A stretch of DNA of 64,000 bases from Lysobacter sp. BMK333-48F3 (GTDB taxonomy: Bacteria; Pseudomonadota; Gammaproteobacteria; Xanthomonadales; Xanthomonadaceae), in assembly GCF_019733395.1 (NCBI RefSeq), contig NZ_JAIHOO010000001.1, forward strand, positions 2,790,501 through 2,854,500, written 5' to 3'. Both the position numbers and the translations under genes were made by a program. Shown here one piece after another: positions 1 to 8,076 of this stretch (position 1 is the stretch's first letter; every line of letters starts with the position of its first letter). The notes under the pieces were generated by a model, which made no database searches, was not told the origin of the DNA, and was given only the letters and a program-made list of their open reading frames with translations.

Positions 1-86
1 ATGGCGATTATAGGCCCCGGCGCGCGCCTCCGAGCCGCGCCGGCACCGTGCGGGCGCGTATCCCGGCCGCCGCCGCGCGGCGGGGT

Positions 87-1141
<1,055 letters not shown>

Positions 1142-1155
1142 TTACCCTGCGCCGG

Positions 1156-2421
1156 ATGGAACCTCTGGATTCGATCTATCGCTGGAGCGAACGGGTGCGC
1201 GATCGCGCCCGGGCCGGAACCTTCTTCCGCTTCCTGGCGCGGCGCTTCCTCGACGACAACCTGTTCCAGGCCGCCGGCGCGCTGTCCTACACCACGGTGT
1301 TCGCGCTGGTGCCGCTGTCGATGGTGGTGTTCGGGGTGCTGTCGGCGTTCCCGATGTTCGGCGAATGGAGCGACCGCCTCAGCGACTACATCTTCTCCAA
1401 CTTCGTGCCCTCGGCGGCGCGCTCGGTGGAGAACTACCTCAAGCAGTTCTCGGCCAACGCCGGCCAGCTCACCACCGCCGGCGTGATCGCCCTGGTGGTG
1501 TCGCTGCTGATCACCCTCAACGGGGTGGAGTCGGCGTTCAACCGGATATGGCGCATCCACTCGCCGCGGCCGCGCCTGGGCCGGTTCCTGGTGTACTGGA
1601 CGGTGCTGACCCTGGGCGCGCTGCTGGCCGCGGCCAGCCTGGCGATCTCGGCGCGCTTCTTCGCCATGGACGTGTTCGCCACCCAGCCCGGGCGCTGGCT
1701 GGAGAGCCTGCTGCTGCGCACCGCGCCGATGGCGCTGGAATGGATCGCCTTCGCCGCGATCTACCGGGTGGTGCCGCACCGCACGATCAAATGGCGTCAC
1801 GCCGCCGCCGGCGCGTTCCTGGCGATGGTGCTGTTCGAGCTGATCAAAAGCGGCATCGGCTTCTATCTGGGCAGCTTCGGTTCGTATTCGAAGATCTACG
1901 GCACCCTGGCCTTCGTGCCGATCTTCCTGCTGTGGATCTATCTGAGCTGGGTCGCGGTGCTGCTGGGCGCCTCGCTGGCCTCGTCGATCTCGGCGTTCCG
2001 CTACCAGCCCGCGTCGATGCGCCTGCCGCTGGGCTTCGAGATCTACGGCCTGCTGCGCCTGCTGGCGCGCTTCAACGGCGCGCGCAAGCTCGGCCGCGGC
2101 CTGCACATCGACGAGATCCAGCAACTGGAACCGATGCTGACCGACGCCCTGATCCAGCAGATGCTGGAGCAACTGGGCGAGATCAACGTGGTGCGCCGGG
2201 CCGAGAACGGCGAATGGCTGCTGGCGCGCGACCTGGATGAGCTGACCCTGGGCGAGCTGTACGAAGCCTGCAACCTGCGCATACCCATCGCCGAGGCGGT
2301 GCTGCCGTGCCGCGACGACTCGCTGGGCCAGTCGGCGATGGCGGCGATGGACGAACTGCGCGTGCCACTGCGCGCGCTGATGAAACGACGCGTGTCCAGC
2401 ATCCACGCCGAACCGGAGTGA
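1156..2421 (+). CDS. YihY/BrkB-family inner membrane protein
   Basis: A 421-residue protein. The first 290 or so residues hold about six membrane segments and the family's typical opening (FLDDNLFQAAGALSYTTVFALVP), followed by the conserved SYSKIYGTLAFVPIFLLWIYLSW region near residues 235-257. The last 130 residues are soluble and resemble the winged-helix-like tail seen in longer family members. These proteins were once called ribonuclease BN, but that activity belongs to another gene; the function remains unclear. The ATG at 1156 is preferred to an upstream in-frame start at 1060, which would add an implausible Ala/Pro-rich stretch overlapping the wrbA leader. The next gene starts 2 bases after the stop. 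Confidence 0.9.
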   Translation: MEPLDSIYRWSERVRDRARAGTFFRFLARRFLDDNLFQAAGALSYTTVFALVPLSMVVFGVLSAFPMFGEWSDRLSDYIFSNFVPSAARSVENYLKQFSANAGQLTTAGVIALVVSLLITLNGVESAFNRIWRIHSPRPRLGRFLVYWTVLTLGALLAAASLAISARFFAMDVFATQPGRWLESLLLRTAPMALEWIAFAAIYRVVPHRTIKWRHAAAGAFLAMVLFELIKSGIGFYLGSFGSYSKIYGTLAFVPIFLLWIYLSWVAVLLGASLASSISAFRYQPASMRLPLGFEIYGLLRLLARFNGARKLGRGLHIDEIQQLEPMLTDALIQQMLEQLGEINVVRRAENGEWLLARDLDELTLGELYEACNLRIPIAEAVLPCRDDSLGQSAMAAMDELRVPLRALMKRRVSSIHAEPE

Positions 2422-2423
2422 CC

Positions 2424-3038
2424 ATGAACCGACCGTACTCGCGCCCGATCCTGCTCGCCGCCGCGCTGGCGCTGGCGGCCTGCCAGCCGTCGGCGCCGCA
2501 GGGCGACAGCGCCAAGCCGGCGCCCGTTGCCTCGCCCGCACCGACTCCGGCGCCGACGCCGACGCCGACGGCCGAGCCGGCGAGCGACACGACGCAGCTG
2601 CGCATCGCCACTATCGACGGCAAGACCTTCGACCTGGCCGAGCACCGCGGGCGCTGGGTGGTGATCAACTTCTGGGCCACCTGGTGCGGCCCCTGCATCA
2701 AGGAAATGCCCGAGCTGTCGGCGCTGGACACGATGCGCGAGCACATCGACGTGGTCGGCCTGGCCTACGAGGAGATCGAGCCGGCCGACATGCAGGCCTT
2801 CCTCAAGCAGCATCCGGTCTCCTACCCGATCGCGGTGGTCGACGTGGCCTCGCCGCCGCCGGCCTTCGACACCCCGCGCGGCCTGCCGATGTCCTACCTG
2901 ATCGCGCCGGACGGCAAGGTCGCCGAGAAATTCCTCGGCGCGGTCGACGCGAAGAAGATCGAAGACGCGATCGCCAAGGCCGGCGGGCCCAAGCCGGGCG
3001 AGAAGCCGGCGGCGCCGGGTGCGGCCGGCAGCCCATGA
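2424..3038 (+). CDS. TlpA-like thioredoxin-fold lipoprotein
   Basis: A 204-residue exported thiol:disulfide protein. Residues 1-20 form a lipoprotein signal ending in LAAC, with Cys20 as the lipidated residue. A Pro/Thr-rich linker (about residues 30-55) leads into a thioredoxin fold with the active site W87-C-G-P-C91 in the context INFWATWCGPC, and a cis-proline loop at GLPMSYL (Pro155). This matches the TlpA/ResA group, which reduce disulfides in exported apo-proteins such as cytochromes c. There are no cytochrome maturation genes nearby, so the substrate is unknown. It follows the YihY gene by 2 bases and overlaps the acylphosphatase start (ATGA), so the three genes form an operon. Confidence 0.9.
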   Translation: MNRPYSRPILLAAALALAACQPSAPQGDSAKPAPVASPAPTPAPTPTPTAEPASDTTQLRIATIDGKTFDLAEHRGRWVVINFWATWCGPCIKEMPELSALDTMREHIDVVGLAYEEIEPADMQAFLKQHPVSYPIAVVDVASPPPAFDTPRGLPMSYLIAPDGKVAEKFLGAVDAKKIEDAIAKAGGPKPGEKPAAPGAAGSP

Positions 3039-3304
3039 GCGCGGCGCGCTTTTTCGTCAGCGGCAAGGTGCAGGGCGTGTGGTTCCGCGCCAGCACCCGC
3101 GAGCAGGCCCAGGCCCTGGGCCTGCGCGGCTACGCCAACAACCTCGCCGATGGCCGGGTCGAGGTGCTGGCCGCCGGCGACGCCGCGGCGATCGAGCGCC
3201 TGGCGCAATGGCTAACCCACGGACCGCCGAACGCGCGCGTCGACCGCCTGCAGCGCGATCCGGCCGACGAGGCCGACGCCGGCCCCGGCTTCCTCTGCGG
3301 CTGA
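3035..3304 (+). CDS. acyP: Acylphosphatase
   Basis: An 89-residue enzyme that hydrolyses carboxyl-phosphate bonds in acyl phosphates. The signature is clear: VSGKVQGVWFRA with the phosphate-binding Arg18, and GYANNLADG with the catalytic Asn36, 18 residues apart as in characterised acylphosphatases. The family is normally 90-100 residues, so the protein is full length. The ATG at 3035 overlaps the TGA of the upstream thioredoxin-like gene (ATGA), which fixes the start. The C-terminus is slightly unusual: it ends GFLCG rather than the family's common F-x-I/V-hydrophobic-R strand. Confidence 0.9.
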   Translation: MSAARFFVSGKVQGVWFRASTREQAQALGLRGYANNLADGRVEVLAAGDAAAIERLAQWLTHGPPNARVDRLQRDPADEADAGPGFLCG

Positions 3305-3813
3305 GCCGTTCCCGCGCCAAGCTCAAGTCGTCCTTCGTGGCGCTCGCTTTCCAAGCGGCTGTCCTCTTTAAAAAGGCAAAGCGCGGTTGTTCCTGTCCTT
3401 GCGCAACTCACCGAAAAGCAAATCCCCCGCGCTGCAGTCCGCTGTCGGCTTCGTGCATGCATCGGGCGCCGGCCCCCTTTGTCAAAGGGGGCCACGGTTG
3501 GCGCGTCGATCAACCAACCGCCGGAGCACCGGACGCGTTGCCGAGTCAAAGGGGCCACGGTTGGCGCGCCCGTCAATCTGACGGCCGGAGCAGCGAACGC
3601 ATGTCGATCGCACCCGACCTAAAGTCCGCAATCTCCAGTTCCCCGCTTTTGCCGTTCCCTCCTTTGAATAAGGGTGAGAGCGTGCGCTTGCGAACGGCAG
3701 GTTCGCGCACGATCGAACGCCAGCAGGCTAGGCCTGCCGGCCGGACGGGCAGGGGTTGCTCTCGCTCCTCCTCGCAACGCCAACGTCTCGCGCCGCCGCG
3801 GGTTAGGCGCCTC
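3305..3813. repeat. Gene-free spacer packed with repeats
   Basis: I see no credible gene in these 509 bases. They contain a GCAAATCCCCC block (about 3418-3428), a CCCCTTTGTCAAAGGGGG palindrome (about 3475-3492), a tandem duplication of about 61 bases that begins GTCAAAGGGG and contains CCACGGTTGGCGCG (3481-3505 and 3545-3568), and a two-hairpin unit at about 3671-3756. That unit recurs with only a few changes at about 63588-63668 near the other end of the window. Stacked palindromes of this kind are typical of dispersed intergenic repeats in Lysobacter and Xanthomonas. Confidence 0.75.
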
Positions 3814-4671
3814 TCATAACGCCCCCAGGCGCTCCATCGGCCGGCCATGGCGCCATTCCTGCTGCGCCTGCACCCGCCCGCTGCGCACCAGGTATTCGAC
3901 GATCGCCCGCACCGTCACCACCGGATACTCGCCGCCGAGCCGGGTCGCGACCGAGTGATCGGTGAAGGCGATATTGTTGCCGAACAGCCCGCCGAGCACG
4001 CGCTTGGAATACGGGATGCGGATCCGGTCCGGCCGGAACCCGTCGCGTTCGGCGGCGCGGTAGGCCTGCGTGCGGTTGGCCCCGGACGCGTCCTCGGCCA
4101 AGGCCGCGCCCACGGTCTCCAGCACCCAGGCGGTGGAATTCTGATACTCGACGCTGCCTGGGCGCGCGATCAGGTTGTAGCGCGGCTGGTGCAGCGACGG
4201 CTGCGGCAGCGCGCGCAAGCGTTCGGCCAGGCGCTGCGCCAAGGCCGGCTCGAGCCAGACGATGCGCGCGTCCTGGTTGACCAGGTCGTCGGCGAAGAAA
4301 TTCACCAGGCCCTGGGCGTACAGGCCGGAGCGGTCGCTGCCGCATTCGTTGAGCAGATGCACCGCGCTCCAGCGCCCGGCCGGGTGGTCGCGGACCACGA
4401 AGCCGACGTGGCTGTAAACCAGCCCCTGCGCCGACAGATCGGTGCCGACCCGCGCCACCAGCGCCAGCGGCGCGTCGCGCTGGTCCAGGGCCGCGGCGAC
4501 GGTCAGGGCGGTTTGCGCCGCGGCGGCGAGCCGGTCGGCATCGAGGCTGCGGTTCTCGCAGCGGGTGCCGGCTGCGGCGGCGAACGGCTGCAGCGGCAGC
4601 GGCAGCATCGCGGCCAGCAGCACGGCGCGTAGGGCGCGATGCGGTGCGTAGGGGCTAGCGGCGAGGCTCAT
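3814..4671 (-). CDS. DUF2145 domain-containing exported protein
   Basis: A 285-residue protein with a signal peptide (residues 1 to about 34, cleavage near AAAA-GTRC). The mature part contains YSHVGFVVRDHP, a stretch reminiscent of papain-like NlpC/YiiX-type permuted amidase folds, then VHLLNECGSDRSGLY and ARPGSVEYQNSTAWVLE. This set of motifs fits the DUF2145 family, whose function is not established. A conserved Cys (C110 in NEC), His89 and an Asn-rich C-terminal segment could form an active site; this is inference. The ATG overlaps the stop of the upstream small secreted protein (ATGA), so the two are co-translated. Confidence 0.75.
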   Translation of the reverse strand: MSLAASPYAPHRALRAVLLAAMLPLPLQPFAAAAGTRCENRSLDADRLAAAAQTALTVAAALDQRDAPLALVARVGTDLSAQGLVYSHVGFVVRDHPAGRWSAVHLLNECGSDRSGLYAQGLVNFFADDLVNQDARIVWLEPALAQRLAERLRALPQPSLHQPRYNLIARPGSVEYQNSTAWVLETVGAALAEDASGANRTQAYRAAERDGFRPDRIRIPYSKRVLGGLFGNNIAFTDHSVATRLGGEYPVVTVRAIVEYLVRSGRVQAQQEWRHGRPMERLGAL

Positions 4672-5111
4672 GTGTCGATGCGCTCGCTGTGCAGCAGGGC
4701 GCGGGCGGATTGGTTGGGCACGAAGCACAAGGCCTCGCCGGCTGCGGTGCTGATCAGCCAGCCGGCGGCGACCGCCGTGACCACCACGGCCTGGCCGACC
4801 TTGAGGCCCAGCCGCGCGGCTTGTTGCGCCGACAACGCTATGACGATCGAGGTGCCGGCGGCGACGGCCGAGACGGTGACCGCGGCGCCCTGGGCGCTGG
4901 CCTCGATCGCGGCGACCGAAAACCGCGCGCCCTGCGACAAGGCCTGGGCCGCGGCCGCCGGGACTTCCACCGAGGCCGCCAGGCTGGCCTCGGACTGACG
5001 GCTGAGGCCGTCGGATTGCACCGCCGCAAAGGCCGGCATCCCTGCCAGCGGGCCAGCGGCGGCCGAAACGGCCAGAACCAGGGGAAGCAGACGTTCGGCA
5101 ATCCTTGGCAT
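4668..5111 (-). CDS. Small exported protein paired with DUF2145
   Basis: A 147-residue protein with a signal peptide (residues 1-29, likely cleaved after AFA). The mature protein is rich in Ala, Ser and Val, without cysteines until near the end (ALCFVP). It has hydrophobic stretches (VGQAVVVTAVAAGWLIS) that could be a membrane hairpin or a beta-rich core. I do not recognise the family. It is the first gene of a two-gene operon with the DUF2145 gene, which it overlaps by 4 bases, so the products probably work together in the cell envelope. Start chosen at 5111: the upstream in-frame ATG at 5171 would put a charged stretch before the signal peptide. Confidence 0.7.
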   Translation of the reverse strand: MPRIAERLLPLVLAVSAAAGPLAGMPAFAAVQSDGLSRQSEASLAASVEVPAAAAQALSQGARFSVAAIEASAQGAAVTVSAVAAGTSIVIALSAQQAARLGLKVGQAVVVTAVAAGWLISTAAGEALCFVPNQSARALLHSERIDT

Positions 5112-5223
5112 TCGCGTCTCCTCGTTCGGGACCGCGGCCAGACTCGGGCGCCGCGGCGCGGTTGGCAACAATGATCGACAAGGTGGCTCGGATTTCTATC
5201 GTCAGTAGAGTATTTTGCTACCC
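5112..5223. promoter_or_regulatory. Divergent promoter region
   Basis: This 112-base spacer separates the DUF2145 operon (leftward) from an XRE-type regulator (rightward). It must carry promoters for both. It is less GC-rich at its right end, where GTAG-N10-CTAC forms a small inverted repeat around 5204-5221, just before the regulator's start. That could be an operator for autoregulation, but this is inference from position. Confidence 0.4.
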
Positions 5224-5967
5224 ATGGCGCTTACTCTCGAGCTCGTCGATGCCCTCAAGCGGTTCCTGCGCGCGCAGGAGCTGACCTACCGCGACCTGGC
5301 CGGCCGGCTCAAGCTCAGCGAGGCGGCGGTCAAGCGCATGTTCTCGCGCCGGGCGATGAGCCTGCGCCGGCTGGAGCAGATCTGCGACGTGCTCGATATC
5401 GGCCTGGCCGAGCTCAGCGCCGAGGCCGCGCGCGGCCGCGCGCCGATGGCCATGCTCAGCGAGGCCCAGGAACAGGCCCTGGTCGACGACCCGGCCCTGC
5501 TGGTGGCGTTGTTTCTGACCTTGAACCGCTGGAAGCAGGCCGACGTGCAGGCGCATTTCGTCTTCGACGACGTGCGCTGGACCCAGCTGATGGTGCGCCT
5601 GGACCGGCTCGGCATCATCGAGCTGATGCCCGGCAACCGCGGCCGGCCGCTGACCGCGCGCAATTTCCGCTGGCGCGCCGACGGGCCGATGGAGCGCTAT
5701 TTCCGCCACCACCTGCTCGGCGACTTCTTCGCCGATCCCTTCGACGGCGAGCAGGACGTGCTGTTGCTGCTCAGCGGCTCGCTGAGCACCGCCGGCATCC
5801 GCGAGCTCAGGCAGCGCCTGGGCGAGGTCGCGCGCGAGTTCGACGCCTTGCTGGCGCGGGACGCGGCCTTGAGCGCGCAGGAGCGGGTCGGGGTCAGCCT
5901 GGTGCTGGCGCAGAAGCCCTGGCTGCTGCAGCTGTTCCACCCGTTCCGGCGTTCGCAGGGCGACTGA
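5224..5967 (+). CDS. XRE-family transcriptional regulator
   Basis: A 247-residue protein. Residues 1-65 form a Cro/C1-type helix-turn-helix: LTYRDLAGRLKLSEAAVKRMFSRR followed by SLRRLEQICDVLDIGLAEL. The remaining 180 residues are a globular domain of unknown role with a basic segment (RGRPLTARNFRWRADGP) and a leucine-rich C-terminal helix bundle. I recognise no ligand pocket. The ATG at 5224 is preferred to the TTG at 5215; neither has a strong ribosome-binding site. It is transcribed away from the DUF2145 operon, which makes that operon a plausible target along with its own promoter. Confidence 0.8.
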   Translation: MALTLELVDALKRFLRAQELTYRDLAGRLKLSEAAVKRMFSRRAMSLRRLEQICDVLDIGLAELSAEAARGRAPMAMLSEAQEQALVDDPALLVALFLTLNRWKQADVQAHFVFDDVRWTQLMVRLDRLGIIELMPGNRGRPLTARNFRWRADGPMERYFRHHLLGDFFADPFDGEQDVLLLLSGSLSTAGIRELRQRLGEVAREFDALLARDAALSAQERVGVSLVLAQKPWLLQLFHPFRRSQGD

Positions 5968-6017
5968 TCGCAGCCGTCGGGCCGATCGGCCAACCGGCTT
6001 CTCGCATTGTCCGCCTC

Positions 6018-6188
6018 CCTGTAGGAGCGGCGTGAGCCGCGACCAACCGCAGCGGTGTACGCCAGCGTTTCGGCCGAAGACCGGATGCGGGCTTTGGATT
6101 CGCCGAAGCGCGGCCGCAGGTCCGGGCTTCGGGAAGCGCGCTTTCGGACACCTCTTCTGTTGGTCGCGGCTCACGCCGCTCCTACAGG
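6018..6188. repeat. GTAG-headed palindromic repeat element, copy 1
   Basis: A perfect 29-base inverted repeat flanks 113 bases of spacer: the left arm is at 6018-6046 (begins CCTGTAGGAGCGG), the right arm at 6160-6188. The GTAG head and GC-rich stem resemble the REP-type (SMAG-like) elements of Stenotrophomonas and related genera. The spacer is similar to that of the element at 12208-12393. It lies between the XRE gene and the converging ppk2 gene, so it could fold as a bidirectional transcript end. Confidence 0.8.
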
Positions 6189-6198
6189 AAGGGCGGCG

Positions 6199-7011
6199 TC
6201 AATCGGCCTTCTTGCGCTTGTGGCCAGCCGCCGGAATCGGCTGCACCACGCCGTATTTTTCCGTCGACGGCTTGCCTTTCAGCTTGGGGAACTTCAGCGG
6301 CGCCGGCTCGACCCGGGTGTCGGGCAGGCGCGCGAGCAGGTCGCGGATCAGGCTCAGCCGGCCCTGGCGCTGGTCGTTGAAATCGACCAGGGTCCACGGC
6401 GCATGCTCGGTGTGGGTCGCCGCGAGCATGGCCTCGCGGGCGTGGGTGTAATCGTCGTAGTGCTTGCGCGCTTCCAGGTCGATCGGCGACAGCTTCCAGC
6501 GCTTGAGCGGATCGTCCAGGCGCTCGGCGAAGCGCTGCTCCTGCTGCTCCTGGTCGCAGCACAGCCAGTACTTGAACAACAGGATGCCGTCGTCGACCAA
6601 CAGCCGCTCGAAGGTCGGCGCCTGGCGCAGGAAGGCCTGGACCTGCTCCGGCGTGGCGAAGCCCATCACCCGCTCGACCCCGGCGCGGTTGTACCAACTG
6701 CGGTCGAACAGGACGATCTCGCCGGCCGCGGGCAAATGCGGCACGTAGCGTTGGAAATACCACTGCCCGCTCTCGCGCTCGCTCGGCTTGGACAGGGCGA
6801 CGATGCGGCATTGGCGCGGGTTGAGGTGATCGGACAGGGCGCCGACCACGCCGCCCTTGCCGGCGGTGTCGCGGCCTTCCAGCAGCACCGCCACGCGCCG
6901 GCCGCTGTGTTGCAGCCAGCGCGCCATCGCCACCAGTTCCAACTGCAAAGGTTCGAGCTGGGCTTCGTAGTCCTTGCGCTTGAGCGGCGCGCTCTTCGCC
7001 GGCTTGCTCAT
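6199..7011 (-). CDS. ppk2: Polyphosphate kinase 2
   Basis: A 270-residue PPK2-family kinase that transfers phosphate between polyphosphate and nucleotides. The Walker A loop is at residues 45-54 ([10 protein letters not shown]), and the Walker B/lid region is at 101-117 ([17 protein letters not shown]). The conserved tail includes [31 protein letters not shown] and DYTHAREAM. The wording of the lid ([11 protein letters not shown]) is that of class I PPK2s, which mainly phosphorylate ADP to ATP or GDP to GTP; the class is inferred. Its ATG overlaps the stop of the upstream small regulator (ATGA). Confidence 0.93.
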   Translation of the reverse strand: MSKPAKSAPLKRKDYEAQLEPLQLELVAMARWLQHSGRRVAVLLEGRDTAGKGGVVGALSDHLNPRQCRIVALSKPSERESGQWYFQRYVPHLPAAGEIVLFDRSWYNRAGVERVMGFATPEQVQAFLRQAPTFERLLVDDGILLFKYWLCCDQEQQEQRFAERLDDPLKRWKLSPIDLEARKHYDDYTHAREAMLAATHTEHAPWTLVDFNDQRQGRLSLIRDLLARLPDTRVEPAPLKFPKLKGKPSTEKYGVVQPIPAAGHKRKKAD

Positions 7012-7385
7012 CGCGCGGCCTTCTTGGCCGCGCGCTTGCGCGGCGCGCGCGGCGGCGCGCTGCGGCGGGTGCCGGCCATGCCGGTGGCGACTTCGAGCAG
7101 GGCGCCTTGCTGGCGCGAGCTGAGCGCGCGGTAGGCGGCGAGCAGGTCGTGCTCGCCCTGGGTGCGGGCCGGGTCCAGGGTGCTGGCCAGTTCGGCCAAC
7201 AAGGCGCCGGCCGGCACGCCGAAGGCGCGCGCCAGCGCGTCGAGCTGGTCCTTGCCGGGCAGCTTCTCGCCGCGCAGCCAGGCGCTGACCGTGGCCGCGC
7301 CGGCGCGCGGGATCGCGGTGGCCAGGTCGGCGACGCTCAGGCCGCTGGCCTTGGCCAGCAAACGCAGGGTCGTGTCCAACGACAT
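7008..7385 (-). CDS. Small helix-turn-helix regulator with basic tail
   Basis: A 125-residue protein. Residues 1-65 resemble an XRE-type DNA-binding domain ([24 protein letters not shown], then [33 protein letters not shown]). Residues 66-103 form a helical segment ([20 protein letters not shown]), and the last 20 residues are an Ala/Lys/Arg/Pro-rich tail like those of histone-like proteins. It sits between moaB (5 bases upstream) and ppk2 (4-base overlap), so the three genes form one transcription unit. It may regulate this operon; no target is visible. Confidence 0.75.
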   Translation of the reverse strand: MSLDTTLRLLAKASGLSVADLATAIPRAGAATVSAWLRGEKLPGKDQLDALARAFGVPAGALLAELASTLDPARTQGEHDLLAAYRALSSRQQGALLEVATGMAGTRRSAPPRAPRKRAAKKAAR

Positions 7386-7390
7386 GCCGA

Positions 7391-7909
7391 TCACTCCTTC
7401 AGGCGCGGACGCAGGGTGGCGAGGTTGCACGGCTTGGTGCGCGCGTCGAGCTGGGCGCGGACGATTTTTTCCCAGGCCGTGCGGCAGGCCGAGGTCGAAC
7501 CCGGCAGGCAGAACAGGAAGGTGGCGTTGGCCAGGCCGGCGAAGGCGCGCGACTGCAGGGTCGAGGTGCCGATCTCGTCGAAGCTGATCGCGCGGAACAG
7601 TTCGCCGAAACCCGGCATTTCCTTGTCCAGCAGCGGCAGCAGCGCCTCGGGCGTGGAATCGCGGCCGGTGAAGCCGGTGCCGCCGGTGACCAGGATGCCG
7701 TCGACCGCCGGATCGGCGATCCACTGCGACACCGTCGCGCGCATCCGGTAGCGGTCGTCGGGCAGCAGCGCACGCTCGGCCAGGCGATGGCCGGCCTCGG
7801 TCAGCGACTGCACCAGATAATCGCCGGAGCTGTCCTCGGCCAGGCTGCGCGTGTCCGACACGGTCAACACGCACAGGTTCAGAGCAATGAAATCGCGTTC
7901 GGCGGTCAT
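7391..7909 (-). CDS. moaB: Molybdenum cofactor biosynthesis protein MoaB
   Basis: A 172-residue MoaB/Mog-family protein (MoCF-binding fold) that adenylates or binds molybdopterin in cofactor synthesis. Visible motifs are VLTVSDTR (residues 14-21), the pterin-binding loop [19 protein letters not shown] (71-89, with the conserved Asp84) and the C-terminal LPGSTSA (135-141). Length fits MoaB (about 170). No other moa or mog genes are in the window, so here it is coupled with a regulator and ppk2 rather than with its pathway. The ATG at 7909 gives the family's normal N-terminus. Confidence 0.93.
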   Translation of the reverse strand: MTAERDFIALNLCVLTVSDTRSLAEDSSGDYLVQSLTEAGHRLAERALLPDDRYRMRATVSQWIADPAVDGILVTGGTGFTGRDSTPEALLPLLDKEMPGFGELFRAISFDEIGTSTLQSRAFAGLANATFLFCLPGSTSACRTAWEKIVRAQLDARTKPCNLATLRPRLKE

Positions 7910-8076
7910 GGGCGCAGCCTAGCGCAAACCGACGCCGGACGGGCAGTGCGGCCGGACGCAGCGGGCGAGACGCACATTTGGCATGTTCCGATACCCTGTC
8001 GCGCGCTTCGCTTGCCGGGGCGGGTGGCGCCGGAGCGGCGCCGCCGGAACGAACGCGATAATCGAGGAGATCGCTC

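Noticed and set aside
2307..2423. An upstream start at 2307 for the TlpA-like lipoprotein.
   Set aside because: It would overlap the YihY gene by over 100 bases and bury the clear lipoprotein signal that begins at 2424.
3305..3813. The repeat arrays at 3.3-3.8 kb and 63.5-64 kb as a possible CRISPR array.
   Set aside because: The units are different palindromes at irregular distances, not identical direct repeats with unique spacers, and no cas genes are present.
5215..5223. TTG start at 5215 for the XRE regulator.
   Set aside because: The ATG at 5224 is more likely by codon preference, and neither choice has a ribosome-binding site that would favour TTG.
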